Below, piece after piece: positions 1-8,249 of a stretch of 9,441 nt of DNA (position 1 is the stretch's first letter; each line of letters begins with the position of its first letter). The position numbers and the translations under genes were made by a program. Origin of the DNA: CAZFAT01 sp964517075 (GTDB taxonomy: Bacteria > Acidobacteriota > Vicinamibacteria > Vicinamibacterales > SCN-69-37); NCBI GenBank assembly GCA_964517075.1, contig CAZFAT010000108.1, positions 1-9,441 of the forward strand. Direction: 5' to 3'. The notes beneath the pieces were generated by a model. That model had not been told where the DNA came from, ran no database searches, and saw only the letters and a program-made list of their open reading frames with translations.

Positions 1-468
1 GCGCTCGTCACGCTCTTCATGCTCTTCTACTACCGCCTGGCGGGCATCAACGCCCTCGTCTCGATCGCGTTGAACCTCATCATCCTGCTGGGCTTCATGG
101 CCTATATCGACGCCGCGATGACGCTGCCGGGCATCGCCGGGTTCATCCTGACCATCGGCATGGGCGTCGACTCGAACGTGCTGATCTTCGAGCGGATTCG
201 GGAGGAACTGGCCGCGAAGAAGGGCGTCAAGCAGGCCATCTCGGCCAGTTTCGACCGCGTCTTCATCACGATTCTGGACACGCACATCGCCTCGCTCATC
301 GCGGCGGCGTTTCTCTTCCAGTTCGGCACCGGACCGATTCAGGGCTTCGCCACGACCCTGACGTTCGGCCTGCTCGCCAATGTCTTCACCGCCGTCTTCG
401 TTTCGCGCACGCTCTTCGAGTTCGTGCTGTCGCGGCGGCCGGCCGGCGCCACGCAGTTGAGCGTCTGA
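1..468 (+). CDS. secD: Protein translocase subunit SecD, C-terminal part (5' end outside the window)
   Basis: The window opens inside this gene, in frame from base 1, and shows its last 155 residues. SecD works with SecF in the inner membrane and uses the proton-motive force to help pull exported proteins through SecYEG on the periplasmic side. Visible is the end of the SecD/SecF membrane domain: helices around LNLIILLGF, the family motif TLPGIAGFILTIGMGVDSN followed by VLIFERIREE, then a loop with TILDTH and a last pair of helices around FGTGPIQGFATTL and TAVFVSRTL. The motif form VDSNVLIFERIREE (not the VNDTIVIFDR form) marks it as SecD and not SecF. The TGA stop is 13 bases before secF, so the two are surely co-transcribed. 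The periplasmic P1 domain and the first helices lie outside the window. No damage is seen. Confidence 0.97.
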   Translation, partial: ALVTLFMLFYYRLAGINALVSIALNLIILLGFMAYIDAAMTLPGIAGFILTIGMGVDSNVLIFERIREELAAKKGVKQAISASFDRVFITILDTHIASLIAAAFLFQFGTGPIQGFATTLTFGLLANVFTAVFVSRTLFEFVLSRRPAGATQLSV

Positions 469-481
469 GCCAGGAGCCTCG

Positions 482-1432
482 ATGCGCATCCTCCGCAACC
501 CGAACGTCAACTTCATCCGCTGGCGCTGGCACGCCATCGTCCTGTCCGTCGTGGTGATTGCGGCTGGTGTGGCCACCGCCGTGGCCCGCGGCGGGCTCCC
601 GCTCGGCGTCGACTTCTCGGGCGGCACCGTGGTTGTCGTCCAGTTCGCGCAGCCCAGCTCGGAGGATGCCATCCGGCAGGCCTTAGGGCCCATGTCGAAC
701 GCCGCGACGGTGCAGCGTTATGGCCCCGTGCAGGATCGGTCCTTCCTGATCCGGCTTCCTGTCACGCAAGGCGCCGAGATGGAGGCCAATCTCGACGAGG
801 TCGCCCGTCAGGTGGAAGCGACGCTCGGGGCGGCAAACATCGGCGAGTTCACGAAGATCAGCAGCGAATCCGTCGGCCCGACGATTGGTGCCGATCTCCA
901 GCGCCGAGGCATCTGGGCCACGCTCACCGCCGTTGGCGGCATCCTCGTCTACATTGGCATCCGCTTCCGCTTCGCCTTCGCGATCGGCGCCGTCGTGGCA
1001 ACCTTCCACGACATCCTCGTCGTCCTCGCGTTTCTGATGTGGTTCGGGTACGACCTGACCCTGAACATCGTCGCGGCCATTCTGACCATTGCCGGGTACT
1101 CGGTGAACGACACGATCGTCATCTTCGACCGGGTCCGGGAGAATCAGCGCCTGGCGCGCCGCGAGCCGCTCGAGCAGATCGTCAACCGCGCGGTGAACCA
1201 GACGCTGGCGCGGACGATCATCACCGCCGGCACGACATTCCTGGCCGTGTCGTCGCTGTTCGTGCTCGGGGGCGAGGTGCTTCGGGGCTTCGCCTTTTCC
1301 ATGCTCGTCGGCATCGTGGCCGGCACCTATTCGACCGTGTTCATCGCCGCGGCGATCGCCATCGTCCTCAGCAAGCGGCAGCCCGTGACGCAGGCCGCCC
1401 GGGCGGGTGCGGACGCGCGGCGCCGGGCGTAG
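482..1432 (+). CDS. secF: Protein translocase subunit SecF
   Basis: This encodes a complete SecF of 316 residues, a usual length for the family. With SecD it forms the membrane complex that uses proton flow to finish protein export. Residues 18-34 form the first helix, followed by the family signature GVDFSGGT at 42-49. A periplasmic domain runs to about 125, with ESVGPTIG at 129-136. The five-helix membrane domain follows, with FHD at 175-177 and the SecF motif GYSVNDTIVIFDRVREN at 205-221. The tail after about residue 298 is short, basic and alanine-rich (ending DARRRA). The ATG start is supported by AGGAG at 472-476, five bases upstream. It lies between secD and uppP in one operon. The identification is firm. 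Confidence 0.98.
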   Translation: MRILRNPNVNFIRWRWHAIVLSVVVIAAGVATAVARGGLPLGVDFSGGTVVVVQFAQPSSEDAIRQALGPMSNAATVQRYGPVQDRSFLIRLPVTQGAEMEANLDEVARQVEATLGAANIGEFTKISSESVGPTIGADLQRRGIWATLTAVGGILVYIGIRFRFAFAIGAVVATFHDILVVLAFLMWFGYDLTLNIVAAILTIAGYSVNDTIVIFDRVRENQRLARREPLEQIVNRAVNQTLARTIITAGTTFLAVSSLFVLGGEVLRGFAFSMLVGIVAGTYSTVFIAAAIAIVLSKRQPVTQAARAGADARRRA

Positions 1433-1473
1433 GGGCCGAAAGCAGAGACGGGTTCCAGGCTGCACGCTCCCCC

Positions 1474-2286
1474 GTGACACTGCATCACCCCCTGCTCCAG
1501 GCGGCGCTCCTGGGCATCCTGCAGGGCCTCACCGAGTTCCTGCCGGTGTCGTCGACGGCGCACCTGCTCCTGGCGGAACGCGCCCTCGGGTTCCCCGATC
1601 CCGGCGGCGTGTTCACGGTCATGGTCCAGTTCGGGTCGGTCCTGGCGGTGATGTGGCTGTATCGCGTGAAGATCTTCCGCGTCCTGACCGGGCTGCCCTC
1701 CGAGCCGGACGCGCGGCGTTTCGCGCTGATGGTGACGGTCGCCTTCCTCCCTGCGCTCGTCGCCGGTGCCCTGCTGGCGAACTTCGTGAAGACGGTCCTC
1801 TACTACAGCGTTCCCGTGATTGCGACGGCGTTCGTGGTGGGGGGCGTCGTGATGCTGATGGTCGAGCGCTTCCGTCCGGTGCCCGTGGTGCTCGATGCCG
1901 AGCGCACTCCGTTCGCCCGCGCGCTCGGGATCGGGCTGTGTCAGACCCTGGCCCTCATCCCGGGCGTCTCGCGATCGGGCGCCACGATCGTGGGCGGTCT
2001 GCTGATGCGGCTCGATCGGCCCGCGGCGGCGGAATTCTCCTTCTTTCTGGCCATGCCAACCATGGCGGGCGCCTTCGTGCACGACTTCTGGGAAATCCGC
2101 CACGAGCTGGGCAGCGACCGCGCGGCTGAGATTGCCGTGGGTTTCGTCACCGCGTTCTTCGCCGCGCTCGTCATCGTCAGGCCGTTTCTGCGATTCGTCT
2201 CGCGATCGGGCTTCGCGCCCTTTGCCTGGTACCGCATCGTCGCGGGCCTGGCGCTGTTTGCGGCCCTGGCCGCCGGATTGGTGTAG
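1474..2286 (+). CDS. uppP: Undecaprenyl-diphosphate phosphatase UppP (BacA family)
   Basis: A 270-residue multi-pass inner-membrane enzyme that removes one phosphate from undecaprenyl diphosphate, regenerating the lipid carrier for peptidoglycan and other surface polymers; it is also linked to bacitracin resistance. Both catalytic signatures are present. The first is QGLTEFLPVSSTAH at 17-30, where Q17 and E21 fill the (E/Q)XXXE motif and H30 is the conserved histidine. The second is PGVSRSGAT at 163-171, where R167 matches the essential arginine (R174 in E. coli). Also typical are VMVQFGSVLAVMWLYR near 49-64 and EFSFFLAMP near 187-195. The start chosen is GTG 1474: it is the only usable start after the secF stop in this frame, it yields the normal family length, and it places QGLTEF where E. 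coli has EGLTEF. No strong Shine-Dalgarno precedes it, so translation may depend partly on secF readthrough coupling (inference). Confidence 0.96.
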   Translation: MTLHHPLLQAALLGILQGLTEFLPVSSTAHLLLAERALGFPDPGGVFTVMVQFGSVLAVMWLYRVKIFRVLTGLPSEPDARRFALMVTVAFLPALVAGALLANFVKTVLYYSVPVIATAFVVGGVVMLMVERFRPVPVVLDAERTPFARALGIGLCQTLALIPGVSRSGATIVGGLLMRLDRPAAAEFSFFLAMPTMAGAFVHDFWEIRHELGSDRAAEIAVGFVTAFFAALVIVRPFLRFVSRSGFAPFAWYRIVAGLALFAALAAGLV

Positions 2287-2289
2287 ACC

Positions 2290-2930
2290 ATGTGGCAGTG
2301 GCTGCGTCAGCGCTTCATTGCCGGGCTGTTCGTCACCGTCCCGCTCGTCGTCAGTGTCGTCGCCATCGTCTGGATCTTCCGGTGGACGGAGGGGCTGACG
2401 AGCGGGCTGGGCCCGCGGCTGCTCGACCGCGATCTCCCCGGCCTGGGCCTGCTGGCGACCGCCGCCATCCTGCTGGCCGCCGGGACGCTGGCCACGAACG
2501 TCATCGGCCGGCGCCTCGTCGAGCGCACCGAGCAACTGCTGCTCCACATCCCGCTGTTTCGGACGGTGTATGCTCCCGTCCGCCAGCTGCTCACGGCCTT
2601 CTCGCCGGACAGCGAAGTCGGGTTCAAGCGCATCGTCCTGGTCGAGGATGGTCGGCGCGGCTACGTGCTCGGGTTCCTGACCAAGGAATTCGTGGTGGAG
2701 CGCGGGCAGGGCGCCGAGCCGCTGGTCGCCGTCTACGTGCCGACCAACCACCTGTACCTCGGGGATGTGGTCGTGTGTCCGCCGGACCGCTTGCTGTACC
2801 CCGACCTGACGGTCGAGGAGGGCGTCCGGGTCTTTCTCACGGGCGGTCTGGGTCTGCCCGATCGCATGCAGGCCACACGCGCGGAGTGGGCGGCACCGTC
2901 AGCACCGTCGGGGCCAGGGAGAAGCGAAGC

Positions 2931-2934
<4 letters not shown>
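2290..2934 (+). CDS. DUF502 family integral membrane protein
   Basis: This is a 214-residue protein of the DUF502 family (PF04367), which also contains the plant COV (continuous vascular ring) proteins; its biochemical role in bacteria is not known. Family features are visible: two N-terminal membrane helices at about 11-31 and 52-72, the signature region NVIGRRLVERTEQLLLHIPL near 70-89 followed by RTVYAPVRQL, then a soluble domain with FKRIVLVE at 112-119, VAVYVPTNH at 147-154 and LTVEEGVRVFLTGG at 173-186. The last 20 residues are low-complexity Ala/Pro/Ser/Gly. The ATG starts 3 bases after the uppP stop with no clear Shine-Dalgarno, which suggests translational coupling. Its TGA stop overlaps the hppA start as ATGA. 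Position between uppP and hppA suggests an envelope or membrane role, but this is guilt by association only. Confidence 0.92.
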
Positions 2935-5405
<2,471 letters not shown>

Positions 5406-5495
5406 ACGGGCCGGGATGGGGCCGCACCGGGGCCGCCGGCCGGGTTCGGTGGACCCATTGCGGCCGGGTGGTGTCTAACCGGGATGACGAGTTCG

Positions 5496-5525
5496 TTGAC
5501 ACTGTTTTTTGGGTCTGACTATAAT
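5496..5525 (+). promoter_or_regulatory. Consensus sigma-70 promoter of the tonB-exbB-exbD-exbD unit
   Basis: TTGACA at 5496-5501 and TATAAT at 5520-5525 are perfect matches to the -35 and -10 consensus, with an 18-base spacer containing a T6 run. Transcription should start near 5531-5533, giving a leader of about 127 bases before tonB. It stands out as an AT-rich island in very GC-rich surroundings, just downstream of hppA. Between the hppA stop (5405) and this promoter I see GC-rich sequence with only weak hairpins, such as GGGTTC/GGACCC at 5442-5456, and no convincing terminator, so some readthrough from the hppA operon is possible. Confidence 0.85.
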
Positions 5526-5646
5526 TCCGGGCCTTCCGACGGCGGGCAGCGGAACAGCATCGGGGTGACTCGGTGGCGCGCTCGTGTTGAGGGTCCGACG
5601 GGCCGCCGGCGCCCGGCGTTCAGGGCCCCGGGCGTCACCGGCTGCT

Positions 5647-5652
5647 AGGAGG
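5647..5652 (+). promoter_or_regulatory. Ribosome binding site that fixes the tonB start
   Basis: A perfect AGGAGG lies six bases before the GTG at 5659. This settles the tonB start against the longer reading from GTG 5584, which has no Shine-Dalgarno and would add a 25-residue Arg/Ala-rich stretch unlike the family. Confidence 0.85.
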
Positions 5653-5658
5653 TTCGTT

Positions 5659-6375
5659 GTGCCACGCGACATGTTTGGCGACGTCGTGGAACCCTCAATC
5701 AAGGTGGGGACCAAGCAGTGGTATACGGTGCCGCTGTCGATTCTGGTGCACTCCGTTGCGCTCTTCCTGCTGATCGTCATCCCGCTCCTGGCGAGCGACA
5801 TGCTGCTGACGCCGCAGTCGGTCCTGGCGTTCGCGGCGCTGCCCCCGCCGCCCCCGCCGCCCCCGCCCCCCCCGCCTCCTCCGCCCCCGCCCCCGTCTGC
5901 AGTGCCGCCGCCGGTGGACGTCAACTTCAACGCCGCGCCGATCGAAGCGCCGCGGGAGATCAAGGTGGAACCGCCGCCGCCCCCGCCACCGCAGATTGGC
6001 GTGAGCCGGGCGGTCCAGGGCGGCATCCGGGCGCTGCCGGGTGTAGCCGGCGGACTGAGCGCACCGCCGCCGCCACCCCAGAAGGTGTACACGGTCGGCG
6101 GCAACATCAAGGAGCCGACGCTCCAGAAGCGGGTCGAGCCCACGTATCCAGCCGTGGCCAAGGCGGCCAAGATGGCCGGGCCGGTCTACGTCGAGGCCAT
6201 CATCGGCAAGGACGGCCGCGTGCGTGACGCCAAGGCGGTCAGTGGCGTGCCGTTCCCGGTCCTCCGGGAAGCCGCGGTCTCCGCCGTGCAGCAGTGGGTC
6301 TACTCACCGACGATTCTCAATGGCGAGCCTGTCGAAGTGCAGTTGTCGGTGCAGGTGAATTTCAAGCTCAACTAG
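5659..6375 (+). CDS. tonB: TonB family energy transducer protein
   Basis: A 238-residue TonB-type protein, close to the E. coli length. It links the inner-membrane ExbB/ExbD motor to outer-membrane transporters across the periplasm. After a short cytoplasmic N-terminus, one membrane helix runs from about 24 to 46 (VPLSILVHSVALFLLIV, containing the histidine found in TonB-type helices). A periplasmic proline-rich linker follows, with 18 consecutive prolines at 62-79, seven more in EPPPPPPPQ and five in APPPPPQK. The C-terminal TonB domain spans about 146-238, with VEPTYP near 159-164, GPVYVEAIIGKDGRV, and the late signature QQWVYSPTILNGEPVEV. The GTG start is chosen from the AGGAGG site. It is the first gene after a consensus promoter and is followed by exbB and two exbD genes. 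No receptor gene is adjacent, so the transported substrate is unknown; a role in another envelope process cannot be excluded. Confidence 0.94.
   Translation: MPRDMFGDVVEPSIKVGTKQWYTVPLSILVHSVALFLLIVIPLLASDMLLTPQSVLAFAALPPPPPPPPPPPPPPPPPPSAVPPPVDVNFNAAPIEAPREIKVEPPPPPPPQIGVSRAVQGGIRALPGVAGGLSAPPPPPQKVYTVGGNIKEPTLQKRVEPTYPAVAKAAKMAGPVYVEAIIGKDGRVRDAKAVSGVPFPVLREAAVSAVQQWVYSPTILNGEPVEVQLSVQVNFKLN
5842..5895 (+). repeat. Polyproline-coding C-rich tract in tonB
   Basis: Eighteen proline codons in a row, almost all CCC or CCG with two CCT, form an irregular CCCCCGCCG-type repeat. It includes a C8 homopolymer at 5866-5873. The opposite strand is correspondingly G-rich with several runs of G. The tract encodes a stiff polyproline segment of the periplasmic linker. 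It is a plausible place for replication slippage and for sequencing or assembly error, and the protein would be expected to need EF-P for smooth translation. Confidence 0.9.
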
Positions 6376-6399
6376 ATTCAGGACAGCTCAAGTATCCGC

Positions 6400-6431
6400 G
6401 AACGCCGGCGCTCCCGGAGGCGCCGGCGTTC
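6400..6431 (+). other. Perfect 12-bp hairpin between tonB and exbB
   Basis: GAACGCCGGCGC at 6400-6411 and GCGCCGGCGTTC at 6420-6431 form a perfect 12-base-pair stem with an 8-base loop. It lies 24 bases after the tonB stop and 48 bases before exbB. The following bases (ATCGTTGGC) hold no T-run, so it is not a classic full terminator; attenuation, mRNA processing or protection of the tonB message end would let tonB and exbB-exbD be made in different amounts (inference). Confidence 0.75.
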
Positions 6432-6479
6432 ATCGTTGGCTGAGTCGCGCAGAACTCGAAAGGTTTATCGGAGGCCGTA

Positions 6480-7160
6480 ATGGGTGACATGAATTTGATG
6501 GGCATGTGGGAAGAGATGGGCTGGGTCGCCAAGGCGGTGGCGATCATTCTGGTCTTCATGTCGATGTGGTCGTTCGGCGTGGCGATCGAGCGGTACTACA
6601 CCTTTGCCCAGGCGCGGAAGCAGTCGAAACTCTACGCGCCGCAGGTGGCCAAGCACCTCAAGGAAGGCCGGCTGAAGGACGCGCTCTCGGTCTCCCAGGC
6701 GAAGACGTATCAGTACAGCCACCTGGCCAAGGTCGTGCTCGCGGGACTGCAGGAGTATCAGTTCCAGCAGGACTCCGGCGGCAACCTCACACGCGATGAC
6801 ATCGTCGACACGGTGCGCCGCGCCATCCAGCGCGGCACCGCGCTGACGGCCAACGACCTCAAGAAGGGCATCCCGTCGCTCGCGACGATCGGGGCGACCG
6901 CGCCTTTCGTCGGGCTGCTCGGCACGGTCATCGGCGTCATCAACGCGTTCCACGGCATTTCGACCACCGGGTCGGGCGGCCTCGGCGCGGTCTCGGGCGG
7001 TATTTCGGAAGCCCTCGTGGAAACGGCGCTCGGGCTCGTCGTCGCGATCCCGGCGGTGTGGATGTACAACTACTTCACGGGCCGGCTCGAGTACTTCAAC
7101 GTCGAGATGGACAACTCGTCGTCCGAGCTCGTGGACTACTTCATCAAGAAGACGGCCTAG
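6480..7160 (+). CDS. exbB: MotA/TolQ/ExbB proton channel family protein
   Basis: A 226-residue inner-membrane protein of the ExbB/TolQ family, the pentameric stator-like part of the proton-driven motor that energises TonB. Helix 1 is at about 16-36 (VAKAVAIILVFMSMWSFGVAIE). A cytoplasmic domain follows, to about residue 130. Helices 2 and 3 carry the family signatures LATIGATAPFVGLLGTVIG at 134-152 and ISEALVETALGLVVAIPAV at 175-193. The ATG is supported by GGAGG at 6470-6474, five bases upstream; other in-frame ATGs close behind lack such a site. It follows tonB in the same direction and precedes two exbD genes, which favours ExbB over TolQ, although sequence alone does not separate these well. 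A strong hairpin separates it from tonB and another from exbD. Confidence 0.95.
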   Translation: MGDMNLMGMWEEMGWVAKAVAIILVFMSMWSFGVAIERYYTFAQARKQSKLYAPQVAKHLKEGRLKDALSVSQAKTYQYSHLAKVVLAGLQEYQFQQDSGGNLTRDDIVDTVRRAIQRGTALTANDLKKGIPSLATIGATAPFVGLLGTVIGVINAFHGISTTGSGGLGAVSGGISEALVETALGLVVAIPAVWMYNYFTGRLEYFNVEMDNSSSELVDYFIKKTA

Positions 7161-7174
7161 CCCGGCGGGCGTCT

Positions 7175-7198
7175 GACGGCCGGGCGCGCCCGGCCGTC
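7175..7198 (+). other. Perfect 24-base palindrome between exbB and the first exbD
   Basis: GACGGCCGGGCG at 7175-7186 is followed at once by its exact reverse complement CGCCCGGCCGTC at 7187-7198. As RNA it would fold into a GC-rich hairpin with a small loop at the centre; flanking GGGCG (7167-7171) and CGCCC (7203-7207) could extend the stem with bulges. No T-run follows and it is 11 bases before the exbD ribosome site, so partial attenuation or control of exbD translation is more likely than full termination (inference). Confidence 0.7.
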
Positions 7199-7221
7199 GT
7201 CAGCGCCCAGGAGTTTCTGCC

Positions 7222-7662
7222 ATGTCAATGGACGTTGGCGGCGCCCAGGGAGGCGTCAAATCGGACATCAACGTCACGCCGCTGGTCGACGTGATGCTGG
7301 TGCTGCTGATTATCGTCATGCTGGTCGCGCCACTGCTGCAGACCCCGGTGCAGCTCACGCTGCCCCAGGCCAGGAACAGCCTGGCCAAGCCGGACACCGC
7401 CGAACAGATCGTGGTGTTCATCGACGCGCAGAGCAAGCTGTACGTCAATGCGATCGAGTATCTCGAGGGCGATATCGTCCAGAGGCTGAAAGATGCCCTC
7501 GAGGAATCGTCTGAGAAGACGATCTATCTCAAGGGGGACAAGGACGCCCCGTATGGCGCCATCATGAAGATGATGGACGCCCTGCGCCTTGCCCAGATCG
7601 AGTCGGTGGCGCTGATCGCCGACCCGCCGCCCGATGATCGTCAGGGAGGGGGGAGCGACTGA
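7222..7662 (+). CDS. exbD: Biopolymer transport protein ExbD, first copy
   Basis: A 146-residue ExbD/TolR family protein with one N-terminal membrane helix and a periplasmic domain; it sits inside the ExbB ring and passes proton flow into motion of TonB. The signature INVTPLVDVMLVLLI at 16-30 contains D23, the conserved helix aspartate that carries protons. Residues 41-134 form the periplasmic domain (VQLTLPQA, IYLKGDKDAPYGAIMKMMD, IESVALIADPP), and the C-terminus is short and acidic. The ATG is supported by AGGAG at 7209-7213, eight bases upstream. Its stop overlaps the start of a second exbD by one base (TGATG). The two ExbD proteins are clearly different in sequence, so this is not a recent duplication. 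Confidence 0.95.
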   Translation: MSMDVGGAQGGVKSDINVTPLVDVMLVLLIIVMLVAPLLQTPVQLTLPQARNSLAKPDTAEQIVVFIDAQSKLYVNAIEYLEGDIVQRLKDALEESSEKTIYLKGDKDAPYGAIMKMMDALRLAQIESVALIADPPPDDRQGGGSD

Positions 7663-8141
7663 TGTCACACGCCCACATGCATCACGGCGCGGACAAGGTC
7701 ATCAGTGTCAAAGCGCCCGTCGTCTCGGCGGACATGAACGTCACGCCGCTCATTGACGTGCTGCTGGTCATGCTCGTCATCTTCCTGGCCGCCCTCCCCC
7801 TCAACCAGCGGGGCATGGACGTGAACCTGCCGCTCGAGACGAACACCAATGCCAACGCGGCGGACATCCTCGGCCAGGTCGTCGCGGAGTACTCGGCCGA
7901 CGGCCGGCTGACGGTCAACAAGCAGGAAGTGGCCGTCTACGACGCGGAGCGGCGCCTCAAGGAGATCTTCGAGACGCGGCGCGAGAAGACGCTCTTCATG
8001 ATCGGCGCGCCCAACGTCCGCTATGGCGACATCATGGTCGTCATCGACGCGGCCATCGGCGCCGGCGTGGAGAAGATCGGCATCGTGACCGAGGGCATGC
8101 GCCGCGAGGCGCAGGGCCTCCCGGCGCTCGGCGGCGACTGA
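7662..8141 (+). CDS. exbD: Biopolymer transport protein ExbD, second copy
   Basis: A 159-residue ExbD/TolR family protein. The signature MNVTPLIDVLLVMLVIF at 25-41 contains the proton-carrying aspartate D32. The periplasmic part follows (GMDVNLPLET, GRLTVNKQEVAVYDAERRLKEIF, LFMIGAPNVRYGDIMVVIDA), ending with VEKIGIVTEGMR. Its cytoplasmic N-terminus is longer than in the first copy and histidine-rich (HAHMHHG at 3-9), which could bind metal, but that is a guess. The start overlaps the previous stop as TGATG, and GGAG at 7652-7655 lies six bases upstream, so the two are translationally coupled. It is the last gene of the unit, with hairpins directly behind it. ExbB binds two ExbD chains in known structures, so a mixed pair is possible. 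Confidence 0.95.
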   Translation: MSHAHMHHGADKVISVKAPVVSADMNVTPLIDVLLVMLVIFLAALPLNQRGMDVNLPLETNTNANAADILGQVVAEYSADGRLTVNKQEVAVYDAERRLKEIFETRREKTLFMIGAPNVRYGDIMVVIDAAIGAGVEKIGIVTEGMRREAQGLPALGGD

Positions 8142-8171
8142 CCGCCTGGCCGCCGGGCTGAGGCCAGGCGG
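8142..8171 (+). other. Hairpin directly after the last exbD stop
   Basis: CCGCCTGGCC at 8142-8151 and GGCCAGGCGG at 8162-8171 form a perfect 10-base-pair stem with a 10-base loop. It begins on the base after the stop codon and precedes the longer terminator hairpin at 8192-8226. No T-run follows. It may protect the 3' end of the message or add to termination. Confidence 0.6.
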
Positions 8172-8191
8172 CTGCGGACACACAGACAACG

Positions 8192-8226
8192 CAAGGGCCG
8201 TGCGAACGCTGTTCGCACGGCCCTTG
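8192..8226. terminator. Likely bidirectional terminator hairpin between convergent genes
   Basis: CAAGGGCCGTGCGAAC at 8192-8207 and GTTCGCACGGCCCTTG at 8211-8226 form a perfect 16-base-pair stem with a 3-base loop (GCT). It lies between the end of the second exbD on + and the end of the TPR lipoprotein gene on -, where a shared terminator is expected. A true T-run is missing on both strands; only the TT within the stem and GGTGTCT follow, so it is a strong hairpin with a weak tail, as is common in GC-rich genomes. Confidence 0.75.
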
Positions 8227-8249
8227 GTGTCTCCGATGGGGTGGGCCAG

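Noticed and set aside
1327..2751. Long open frame on the - strand opposite uppP and the DUF502 gene
   Set aside because: Its translation is rich in Arg, Asp, Glu, His and Gln with no domain, as expected for the antisense of GC-rich membrane-protein genes; the + strand genes here have full family signatures.
5406..5495. Terminator after hppA
   Set aside because: Only short or wobble-containing stems (for example 5442-5456) and a distant 7-bp pairing (5420-5426 with 5459-5465) are seen, with no T-run; not enough to call.
5565..5648. Possible 27-residue leader ORF (GTG 5565 to TAG 5646-5648) ending on the tonB ribosome site
   Set aside because: The stop overlapping AGGAGG is suggestive of coupling, but the start has no good ribosome site and the peptide shows no regulatory codon run; chance open frames of this size are common at this GC content.
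5584..5658. Longer tonB start at GTG 5584
   Set aside because: No Shine-Dalgarno precedes it and the added residues are Arg/Ala-rich and unlike the family; the AGGAGG at 5647-5652 clearly serves GTG 5659.
5842..5895. Proline-coding tract as a CRISPR-like or mobile repeat
   Set aside because: The repeat is in frame in tonB, has no spacers and is explained by the known proline-rich linker of TonB proteins.
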